This document shows positions 1 through 5,889 of a stretch of DNA of 6,652 bases, piece by piece. Origin of the DNA: Nitrospirota bacterium. GTDB lineage: Bacteria; Nitrospirota; Thermodesulfovibrionia; Thermodesulfovibrionales; Dissulfurispiraceae. The stretch spans positions 1 through 6,652 of the forward strand of contig DUZI01000158.1 in the NCBI GenBank assembly GCA_013349595.1. The letters are read 5' to 3'. The notes under the pieces are model-generated. The model ran no database searches, was not told where the DNA came from, and saw only the letters and a list, made by a program, of their open reading frames with translations. A program made the position numbers and the translations under genes. How positions within the stretch are numbered: the stretch's first letter is position 1; every line of letters begins with the position of its first letter.

Positions 1-17
1 ATCATTTTATAACAATA

Positions 18-26
18 TGCTAAAAT
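18..26 (+). promoter_or_regulatory. possible extended -10 box just upstream of hisH
   Basis: The bases TGCTAAAAT fit the extended -10 pattern TGnTATAAT with one mismatch. The -35 region would fall at or before the first base of the window, so it cannot be judged. A transcript initiated about seven bases after the box would begin at about 33-34, which is the preferred hisH start codon, giving a leaderless mRNA. In AT-rich DNA such a match can occur by chance. An upstream gene could also end inside these first bases, because one frame stays open to a TGA at 35-37 that would overlap the hisH ATG. Confidence 0.3.
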
Positions 27-33
27 GTCTGCC

Positions 34-648
34 ATGATTGCCATAGTTGATTACCAGATGGGGAATATAAGGAGCGTCCAAAAGGCATTTCAAAAGATGG
101 GCTCTGATGTGATTGTTACCTCAAAGGCGAGGGATTTAGAAAACTCAAAAGGGATTGTCCTTCCAGGTGTTGGTGCCTTTAAAGATTGTATTTCTAATCT
201 TCATTCCTATGGTCTTGTCGAGACTATCATAAGGTCAATTGAGAAGGGTAAGCCTTTTTTAGGCATATGTCTTGGGCTTCAGTCTCTCTTTGAAGAATCA
301 GAAGAATTTGGCAGGTCAAAGGGATTAGGTGTCTTTAAAGGTTCTGTAGTAAGATTTCAGTTAGAGAATCTAAAGATTCCTCATATGGGCTGGAATACGG
401 TTAATTTTGTAAACAGACATCCTATAATGGAAGAAGACCTGGATGGCAGTTACTTCTATTTTGTACATTCTTATTATGTTAAACCTGAAGATACAGAGAT
501 TATCGGAGGGACTACTAATTATGGTATTGATTTTGTCTCAATGGTTTGTAAAGACAATATAATTGCCACTCAATTTCACCCCGAAAAGAGCCAGAAGGCT
601 GGGTTGAAACTATTAAAAGGTTTTACCAATTTTGTCTATTCATCTTAA
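34..648 (+). CDS. hisH: imidazole glycerol phosphate synthase, glutamine amidotransferase subunit HisH
   Basis: HisH hydrolyses glutamine and passes ammonia to HisF, which makes imidazole-glycerol phosphate and AICAR in histidine biosynthesis; the enzyme is a cytoplasmic HisF-HisH dimer. The 204-residue product has the class I glutaminase layout: the N-terminal MIAIVDYQMGN strand and loop, the oxyanion region PGVGAF (about residues 44-49), the nucleophile elbow GICLG with catalytic Cys79, the GWN motif near 119-121, and the His182-Pro-Glu184 pair in QFHPE. All three triad residues are present and the length is normal for the family. An in-frame ATG at 25 would add only Met-Ser-Ala; the ATG at 34 is preferred because HisH proteins usually begin directly with this strand. 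Neither start has a Shine-Dalgarno sequence. Position 11 of the longer form is Gln where many homologues have Gly (DYGMGN), a minor variation. The partner hisF is not in the window. selB follows after six bases, suggesting co-transcription. Confidence 0.95.
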   Translation: MIAIVDYQMGNIRSVQKAFQKMGSDVIVTSKARDLENSKGIVLPGVGAFKDCISNLHSYGLVETIIRSIEKGKPFLGICLGLQSLFEESEEFGRSKGLGVFKGSVVRFQLENLKIPHMGWNTVNFVNRHPIMEEDLDGSYFYFVHSYYVKPEDTEIIGGTTNYGIDFVSMVCKDNIIATQFHPEKSQKAGLKLLKGFTNFVYSS

Positions 649-654
649 TTTGTC

Positions 655-2553
655 ATGACTAAAAATGTAATTCTCGGCACAGCAGGTCATATTGACCACG
701 GTAAAAGTTCTCTTGTAAAAGCACTGACAGGCATTGACCCTGACAGATTAAAGGAGGAAAAACAGAGGGGAATTACTATTGATTTAGGTTTTGCCAACCT
801 TGTTTACCCTGATGACGACCTGATTGTAGGAATAGTTGATGTACCCGGACATGAAAAGTTGATAAGAAATATGCTTGCTGGTGCAGGGGGGATAGATATA
901 TTGGTGATGGTTATCTCTGCTGATGAGGGTATTATGCCACAAAGCAGGGAACACCTTGCTATCTGTAATCTCTTAAAGATAAAGACTGGTCTTATTGCCC
1001 TCACAAAGATAGATACCGTTGAACATGATTGGATAGAACTGATTTCTGATGAGATAAGGGATTTTGTAAAGAGGACATTTCTTGAAGATGCACCAATTGT
1101 GCCTGTCTCAAGTAGGACTGGTGAAGGTATTGATAAGCTTAAAGATTTAATAAAAGAGATAGCAAAAGGGGTAAGTCCAAAACTTACAGGTGGTCTTTTT
1201 AGGTTGCCCATTGACAGGGTTTTTACATTAAAAGGTTTTGGCACAGTGGTGACAGGGACTGCCCTTTCTGGTGAGGCACTTATAGATATGCCTGTGGAGA
1301 TACTTCCAAGTGGTATTAAGAGCAAGATAAGGGGATTACAAACTCACGGCAAAACTACTAACAGGGCCTTTGCAGGACAGAGGATTGGTATTAATCTTCA
1401 AGGTGTTGAAAAGGATCAATTAAAGAGAGGTGATGTAGTGGTATCTCCATCAAGATTTAAGGCAACTAAGGTCATTGATGCTTCTCTTGATATGCTTTCT
1501 GATGCACCTATTCTCAAAGATAGAAGCCTGATTCATATATATGTAGGCACATCAGAGACTACAGCAAGGGTTATACTTTATGATAAAACAGAGGTTACCC
1601 CTTCTGAAAGTTGTTATTGTCAATTCAGACTTGAAGATGAGATTGTTGCATTATCAGGTGACAGATATATTATAAGACGCTTTTCACCCCTTGAGACTAT
1701 TGGTGGTGGCACTATCCTTGACCCCAAACCAAATAGAAGACGCAAGAAAGAAGGCATAGAAGACTTATTTATTTATGATAAAGGAACTATATCGGAAAAG
1801 ATATTCACAAAGATTAAAAAATCTGCCATAAAGGGCTTGACTAATGATTTCATAGAAGGTTGGATTAGTGGAGACTTGAAAGAAATAAAAGATAACCTCA
1901 AGATGTTAATCAAAGATAATAAAGTCGTTCAAGCAAATGACCTTTACCTATGTGCTGATTTTGTAATTCCTATAAGGGAAAGGTTAAAGGATATTATCAA
2001 AAGGTATCATGCAGAGAATCCACTTAAGCTTGGCTTACAGAAAGAGGAATTAAGGGTCAGGTTATCTAAGGAGATAAAATCATTTCTAACTGACAGTGTC
2101 TATGAATTTCTTATTAAAACAGCAGATGTATCCATTGAGAAGGATATTATTAAATTGTCCGAGTTTAAGGCAGAACTGTCTTCAGTAGATTCATCAGTAA
2201 AAAATAAGATACTTAAGACACTACAAGACAATAAATTTCAACCTCCTATCAAGACAGAATTACAGCAAATGACAAAAATGAATGAGAAAGAAATAAAAGA
2301 TTTGCTCAATCTAATGACCAAAGAAGGACTGATTGTTAGGATTAATGAGACTATTTATATAACTAAAAAGACCTATGAAGAGTTGGTTGAAATTCTTAAG
2401 GGTCATTTTAGAACAAAGAAGGAGATAACCCTGTCTGAATTTCGCGATTTGTTAAATACATCAAGGAAATATGCCCTTCCTTTTATGGAATATCTTGACA
2501 GTCAAAAGGTTACCTTGAGGATAGGGGATATAAGGAAGTTGATGATAAAATAA
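655..2553 (+). CDS. selB: selenocysteine-specific translation elongation factor SelB
   Basis: SelB is an EF-Tu-like GTPase that brings Sec-tRNA(Sec) to the ribosome at UGA codons marked by a SECIS hairpin, which its C-terminal domain binds. The 632-residue protein is full length. The GTPase domain shows G1 GHIDHGKS (11-18), G2 within RGITID (38-43), G3 DVPGH (62-66), G4 TKID (117-120) and G5 VSS (151-153). Two EF-Tu-like beta-barrel domains follow (about 175-260 and 265-357), the second ending in an RYIIRRFSPLETIGGG segment typical of SelB. Residues from about 365 to the end are Lys-rich and correspond to the winged-helix repeats; the last repeat carries FRDLLNTSRKYALPFMEYLD, characteristic of the SECIS-binding domain. 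The ATG at 655 begins the conserved first strand and has no Shine-Dalgarno sequence. selA, selC and selD are not in the window and no in-frame UGA is seen here. The gene implies that the organism makes selenoproteins elsewhere. Confidence 0.96.
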   Translation: MTKNVILGTAGHIDHGKSSLVKALTGIDPDRLKEEKQRGITIDLGFANLVYPDDDLIVGIVDVPGHEKLIRNMLAGAGGIDILVMVISADEGIMPQSREHLAICNLLKIKTGLIALTKIDTVEHDWIELISDEIRDFVKRTFLEDAPIVPVSSRTGEGIDKLKDLIKEIAKGVSPKLTGGLFRLPIDRVFTLKGFGTVVTGTALSGEALIDMPVEILPSGIKSKIRGLQTHGKTTNRAFAGQRIGINLQGVEKDQLKRGDVVVSPSRFKATKVIDASLDMLSDAPILKDRSLIHIYVGTSETTARVILYDKTEVTPSESCYCQFRLEDEIVALSGDRYIIRRFSPLETIGGGTILDPKPNRRRKKEGIEDLFIYDKGTISEKIFTKIKKSAIKGLTNDFIEGWISGDLKEIKDNLKMLIKDNKVVQANDLYLCADFVIPIRERLKDIIKRYHAENPLKLGLQKEELRVRLSKEIKSFLTDSVYEFLIKTADVSIEKDIIKLSEFKAELSSVDSSVKNKILKTLQDNKFQPPIKTELQQMTKMNEKEIKDLLNLMTKEGLIVRINETIYITKKTYEELVEILKGHFRTKKEITLSEFRDLLNTSRKYALPFMEYLDSQKVTLRIGDIRKLMIK

Positions 2554-2557
2554 TCCT

Positions 2558-4003
2558 ATGAGTAAAAAGTTTTTTTGGATACCCCTTTTGCTTTTAACTG
2601 GTTTTCTGTTAGGTGGACTTACTTACTTTATTATCAATAAGTCAAGACCTCAATATATATACACTCAACCCAAAACACCAAAACAGATTGAAGAGACAGC
2701 CCGTGCCTTTTCAGATATAGTGAGGGTTGTATCCCCATCTGTTGTAAATATCTCAAGCACAAAGACTGTAAGGAGGCAACAGTCCAGTGACGAGTTTTTT
2801 GATTTTTTCATTCAACCACCAGATATGAGGGGGAAGAAGTGGAAGGAACAAAGTCTTGGCTCTGGTGTAGTAGTTGCCTCTGATGGTCTTATAGTAACCA
2901 ATAATCATGTAATAGAGCAGTCTGATGAGATAAGGGTAATTCTTTATGATAAGAGGAGTTTTAAGGCAAAGGTAATTGGTTCAGATCCAAAGACAGATTT
3001 GGCTATTATTAAGATTGATGCAAAAAACTTACTGACTATCCCATGGGGTGATTCAGAAAGACTACTTGTTGGTGAATTTGTCCTTGCCATAGGTAATCCC
3101 TTTGGGCTCAGCCATACGGTTACTATGGGGATTATTAGTGCCGTTGGGAGGGCTGATGTAGGTATCTCGGATTATGAGGATTTTATTCAGACAGATGCAG
3201 CTATAAATCCAGGTAATTCAGGAGGACCTTTAGTCAATACGAAGGGTGAGATGATAGGTATAAACACTGCTATCTTTTCCCGCACAGGCGGTTATCAGGG
3301 AATTGGGTTTGCCGTTCCAAGCAATATGGTAAGGATGGTTATTGATCATTTATTAAAGGAAGGCAAGGTTACAAGGGGATGGCTTGGTGTTACAATTCAG
3401 GAACTCACACCCGAACTGGCACAAAAATTTGGCTTGTCTGTTGCAGAAGGAGCCTTGATTAGTGATGTAGCAAAAGGCAGTCCAGCAAGTAAGGCAGGTT
3501 TATCAAGGGGAGACATAATAATAAGATATAACGGTAAGAAGATAAAAGATGTGGCAACCTTGAGAAATATGGTTGCGCAAACCAAGATTGGTTCAGATGT
3601 TGAGCTTATTATATTGAGGAAATCAAAGGAATACAGTGTGAGGGTAAAGGTTTTAGAGGTACCCTCTGATAATACTGACTATACACCAAGTTCAAATAAG
3701 AGCAGTGAGGGTAATGAAAGCGCCCTTTCTGGTGTAACTGTAATAGATATTACTCAGGCAGTGGCAAAACAGTTAGGTATCTCAAGCGATGAAAAGGGTG
3801 TGGTGGTTATGAGAATTGAACCTGGTTCGGTGGCAGATATTTCAGGACTGAAAGAAGGTGATTTGATAAAAGAGATAGACAGGCAAAAAGTAAGTAATCT
3901 TAATGATTTTAATAAAATAGTGTCAAAGCTAAAGGGAAATGAGCAGATCTTATTATTCATAAATCGTAGTGGCAAGAAGTTTTACCTTGCCTTTCCACCA
4001 TAG
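2558..4003 (+). CDS. htrA: HtrA/DegP/DegQ-family trypsin-like serine protease with two PDZ domains
   Basis: This family degrades or refolds misfolded envelope proteins in the periplasm, usually as trimers or larger cages. The 481-residue protein starts with a Lys-Lys flanked hydrophobic segment (about 5-26) with no obvious AxA cleavage site, so it may stay anchored in the inner membrane. The protease domain (about 48-265) has His117 in TNNHVI, Asp147 in DPKTDLAI and Ser221 in NPGNSGGP, the complete triad. The LA loop (about 72-97) is short compared with E. coli DegP, more like DegQ or MucD. PDZ1 spans about 274-365. A Ser/Asn-rich linker (about 370-390) leads to PDZ2 at about 391-478. The length fits two-PDZ members. 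The start lies four bases after selB; the purine-rich AAGGAAG around 2531-2537 is too far (about 20 bases) to be a normal ribosome-binding site. DegP, DegQ and MucD cannot be told apart from sequence alone. Confidence 0.94.
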   Translation: MSKKFFWIPLLLLTGFLLGGLTYFIINKSRPQYIYTQPKTPKQIEETARAFSDIVRVVSPSVVNISSTKTVRRQQSSDEFFDFFIQPPDMRGKKWKEQSLGSGVVVASDGLIVTNNHVIEQSDEIRVILYDKRSFKAKVIGSDPKTDLAIIKIDAKNLLTIPWGDSERLLVGEFVLAIGNPFGLSHTVTMGIISAVGRADVGISDYEDFIQTDAAINPGNSGGPLVNTKGEMIGINTAIFSRTGGYQGIGFAVPSNMVRMVIDHLLKEGKVTRGWLGVTIQELTPELAQKFGLSVAEGALISDVAKGSPASKAGLSRGDIIIRYNGKKIKDVATLRNMVAQTKIGSDVELIILRKSKEYSVRVKVLEVPSDNTDYTPSSNKSSEGNESALSGVTVIDITQAVAKQLGISSDEKGVVVMRIEPGSVADISGLKEGDLIKEIDRQKVSNLNDFNKIVSKLKGNEQILLFINRSGKKFYLAFPP

Positions 4004-4008
4004 AAGAA

Positions 4009-4989
4009 GTGTCTATCCTTTTATTCAGAATTGTTGTTTTTATAATATTGACTTTATCTCTTTATTTTGGCTTTTTTATGCAAAATATTAATCCCTTATG
4101 GACTTTGCTTGCACTGCCTTTTTTTGCCCTTTATTTAATATTTGAGAGACTCTTTACAAAAAGCAGCCTATCATCAATTATTGGTGGTGTAATGGGTCTG
4201 TTTGTTGGCGTCATTACTGGTTTTGCAATATCTTTGCCATTTTCATCTATCATTTATGGTAGTGTCTATTCAATATTTTGCTTTGTGGTCATATTTATCT
4301 CTGCAAGTAGTCTTTGTTTAGTTGGAGCCACAAAAGGCTCATCTTTATCTATGTCTTCAATAATCAAGTCTTTTAAGGGAATTGAAGACTCCAAAGAATC
4401 AATTATCCTTGATACAAGCGCAATTATTGATGGTAGGGTAGTTGATGTTGCCAACGCTGAATTTTTAAATGGTCTTTTGATAATACCGCAGTTTGTAATT
4501 CAGGAAATACAGCATATTGCCGATTCCCCCGATGCCATAAGAAGAATGCGAGGTAGAAGGGCCATTGAAATACTAAAAAAGATGCAGAACATGCCTAAGC
4601 TCACCGTAAAGATTACAGAGGATGACTTTAAAGAGATAAAGGAAGTAGATTCAAAGATAATTGCCCTTGCAAGAAAAATAGGGGCAAAGATTGTAACAAA
4701 TGATTACAATCTACAGAAGATTGCTCAATTACAAGGTATCAAGGCACTGAATGTAAATGAGTTGGCAAAGATGTTAAAGACGGTAGTAGTACCAGGGGAA
4801 ATTTTGAACATTTATATTGTAAAAGAGGGCAAGGAATTAAATCAGGGTGTTGCCTATCTTGAAGATGGTACAATGGTAGTAATAGAAAATGGCAGGTCTT
4901 TCATAGGAAGGGCTCTTGAGGTTGAAGTTACAAGCGTTCTTCAGACGACTGCAGGAAGGATGATATTTGCAAAACCTAAGGAGGAATAG
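4009..4989 (+). CDS. YacL-type membrane protein with PIN and TRAM domains
   Basis: The 326-residue product has three parts. Residues 1-106 are strongly hydrophobic and form about four membrane segments (near 3-23, 29-46, 57-78, 82-106). A PIN-type nuclease fold follows (about 131-250) with the expected acidic residues: Asp135 in LDTSAIIDGR, Glu166 in IQEIQH, Asp214 in EVDSKI and Asp232 in TNDYNL. A TRAM RNA-binding domain closes the protein (about 256-322, beginning VVPGEIL). This is the layout of Bacillus YacL, whose exact cellular role is not settled; PIN domains are commonly metal-dependent RNases. The chosen start is a GTG at 4009, five bases after the htrA stop, because starting at the next ATG (4078) would remove the first membrane segment. 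The only purine-rich sequence (AGAAGAAG) abuts the GTG without usual spacing. The gene is immediately followed by ispD, a neighbourhood also known in Firmicutes (disA-yacL-ispD-ispF). Confidence 0.9.
   Translation: MSILLFRIVVFIILTLSLYFGFFMQNINPLWTLLALPFFALYLIFERLFTKSSLSSIIGGVMGLFVGVITGFAISLPFSSIIYGSVYSIFCFVVIFISASSLCLVGATKGSSLSMSSIIKSFKGIEDSKESIILDTSAIIDGRVVDVANAEFLNGLLIIPQFVIQEIQHIADSPDAIRRMRGRRAIEILKKMQNMPKLTVKITEDDFKEIKEVDSKIIALARKIGAKIVTNDYNLQKIAQLQGIKALNVNELAKMLKTVVVPGEILNIYIVKEGKELNQGVAYLEDGTMVVIENGRSFIGRALEVEVTSVLQTTAGRMIFAKPKEE
4977..4984 (+). promoter_or_regulatory. strong Shine-Dalgarno sequence for ispD
   Basis: TAAGGAGG lies five bases before the ispD ATG, close to the full anti-Shine-Dalgarno complement at ordinary spacing. 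It lies inside the last codons of the PIN/TRAM gene and fixes the ispD start. It is the only well-placed Shine-Dalgarno sequence among the seven gene starts in the window. Confidence 0.85.
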
Positions 4990-5682
4990 ATGAAATGGAA
5001 AAATAATGCAGTTGCAATCGTGCCTTCTGCAGGTCATGGCAGGAGATTTGGAGGCGAAAAGTTGTTTGCCCTTTTAGATGATAAACCAGTCATCATTAAT
5101 ACCCTTTTGGCTTTAAGCGAAGTGGAAATGATTGAAGAGATAATAGTGGTATCAAGGGCAGACCTGTTTAAACCACTTTGGAAATTAATAGAGAGTTATA
5201 AAATAACAAAGGTAAGAACAATAGTTGAAGGCGGTAAGGAAAGACAAGACTCTGTCTATGAAGGTATTAAATCAGTTATCAATGAACCCCTATTAGCAGT
5301 AATTCATGATGGTGCAAGACCTCTCATCAAAGCTCCTATTATTGAAAAGGCAATAAATCAACTTTTAGCCTCAAGCGCTGAAGGCATAGTTATTGGAATG
5401 CCTGTTAAGGATACAATAAAAGAGGTAACAGGGGAGTTTATAATTAACAGGACCCATGATAGGTCTCGCTTATGGATGGCACAGACACCACAAATTTTCT
5501 ATTACAAAAGTCTTCTGGAGATTTTTAAATTAGCCTTTGAAGATAATTTTTACTCTACTGATGATTCAGCCCTTTTTGAGCATTATGGCAAGCAGGTAAT
5601 CATGATCGAAGGTAGTTTTGATAATATAAAAATCACTACTCAAGATGATTTAAAGCAAGCAATAGCCTTGACCTTAAGATAG
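4990..5682 (+). CDS. ispD: 2-C-methyl-D-erythritol 4-phosphate cytidylyltransferase IspD
   Basis: IspD joins CTP and methylerythritol 4-phosphate to give CDP-methylerythritol, the third step of the MEP isoprenoid pathway, in the cytoplasm. The 230-residue length is normal. The N-terminal nucleotide-binding loop reads PSAGHGRRFGGEK (12-24), with Arg18/19 and Lys24 in the places of the E. coli catalytic Arg20 and Lys27. GGKERQDSVYEG (81-92) contacts the cytosine base in homologues. HDGARP (106-111) carries the metal-binding Asp107. Arg158 before LWMAQTPQIF and Lys214 in FDNIKIT match E. coli Arg157 and Lys213. All key residues are therefore present. The ATG directly abuts the TAG of the preceding gene and has the best ribosome-binding site in the window, suggesting coupled translation. 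The stop TAG overlaps the first two bases of a long inverted repeat. The usual partner ispF does not follow; a separate MEP gene cluster or distant ispF is inferred. Confidence 0.96.
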   Translation: MKWKNNAVAIVPSAGHGRRFGGEKLFALLDDKPVIINTLLALSEVEMIEEIIVVSRADLFKPLWKLIESYKITKVRTIVEGGKERQDSVYEGIKSVINEPLLAVIHDGARPLIKAPIIEKAINQLLASSAEGIVIGMPVKDTIKEVTGEFIINRTHDRSRLWMAQTPQIFYYKSLLEIFKLAFEDNFYSTDDSALFEHYGKQVIMIEGSFDNIKITTQDDLKQAIALTLR

Positions 5683-5834
5683 CGATAGGAAGGGCTGGTG
5701 AGGAATTTTTATACGACACCTTATAAAAGAAATCTTGAGAAACCTTAGCAAAAGACATTGCATTATAAAAAATAAAGCAAAATTAAAATGAAATCGTCGA
5801 TTATAAAAATTCCGAAACAGCCCTTCCTATCGCT
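5681..5834. repeat. long imperfect inverted repeat; candidate structured RNA or MITE-like element
   Basis: The outer arms are perfect over 17 bases: AGCGATAGGAAGGGCTG at 5681-5697 and its exact complement at 5818-5834. After a 4x4 internal loop (GTGA at 5698-5701 opposite GAAA at 5814-5817) pairing resumes for 12 bp (5702-5713 with 5802-5813). A two-base bulge on the right strand (5800-5801) follows, then 4 bp more (5714-5717 with 5796-5799). In all, 33 base pairs enclose a 78-base centre (5718-5795) that is A-rich (42 A by hand count) and contains a small GCAA/TTGC hairpin (5748-5751, 5758-5761). No target-site duplication flanks the arms and no transposase is present. The left arm starts inside the ispD stop codon and the right arm is followed by eight T. 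What is seen is the structure; whether it acts as an RNA, a terminator or a mobile element is inferred. I do not recognise it as a known family. Confidence 0.85.
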
Positions 5835-5841
5835 TTTTTTT
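5818..5841 (+). terminator. probable terminator: right arm of long hairpin plus T8 tract
   Basis: The right arm of the inverted repeat is followed at once by eight T (5834-5841), the first of which also pairs with A5681. A 17-bp GC-containing stem plus U tract is the form of an intrinsic terminator for transcripts coming out of ispD. The loop is about 120 bases unless the inner stem also forms, which is far longer than usual. The T tract is present only on the + side; the minus-strand exit of the stem (before 5681) has no comparable run, so bidirectional action is unlikely. Confidence 0.55.
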
Positions 5842-5850
5842 AGGAGGTAT

Positions 5851-5880
5851 TTGACTTTTCTGTAAAATAAGGATTTAAAT
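5851..5880 (+). promoter_or_regulatory. probable sigma-70-type promoter for tolQR
   Basis: TTGACT (5851-5856) matches the -35 consensus at five of six bases. TTAAAT (5875-5880, spacer 18) or TTTAAA (5874-5879, spacer 17) can serve as the -10, each matching four of six. The site follows directly after the presumed terminator, as expected for a new transcription unit. Initiation would be near 5886-5888, leaving only two to four bases before the tolQ ATG. A second AT-rich hexamer, TAAAAT at 5863-5868, is a better -10 match but has no -35 at correct spacing. Confidence 0.5.
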
Positions 5881-5889
5881 ATTTGGCTT

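Noticed and set aside
1..37. 3' end of an upstream gene overlapping hisH by ATGA (frame open from base 2 to TGA 35-37)
   Set aside because: Only 11 codons are visible and they do not resemble the C-terminus of hisB or another expected neighbour; too little sequence to call.
804..1325. 173-codon minus-strand ORF inside selB
   Set aside because: Antisense shadow of a strongly conserved GTPase gene; the product has a low-complexity Ser/Ile/Pro composition and no recognisable domain.
5681..5834. Insertion sequence or transposon with target-site duplication
   Set aside because: No transposase and no matching flanking direct repeat (left flank TAAGAT, right flank T-rich), so a classical DDE-type insertion is not supported by this copy alone.
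5681..5834. SECIS element linked to the nearby selB
   Set aside because: A bacterial SECIS lies immediately after an in-frame UGA within a coding region; the element follows a TAG stop and no UGA-interrupted gene is present.
5681..5834. 6S RNA
   Set aside because: Paired ends and a large centre are superficially similar, but the long perfect outer stem and A-rich centre do not show a recognisable 6S promoter-like bubble.
5788..5865. 25-codon ORF (ATG at 5788, TAA at 5863-5865) running through the right arm
   Set aside because: No ribosome-binding site, its sequence is dictated by the inverted repeat and T tract, and it covers the likely terminator and -35 box. The same frame continues toward tolQ only after a stop.
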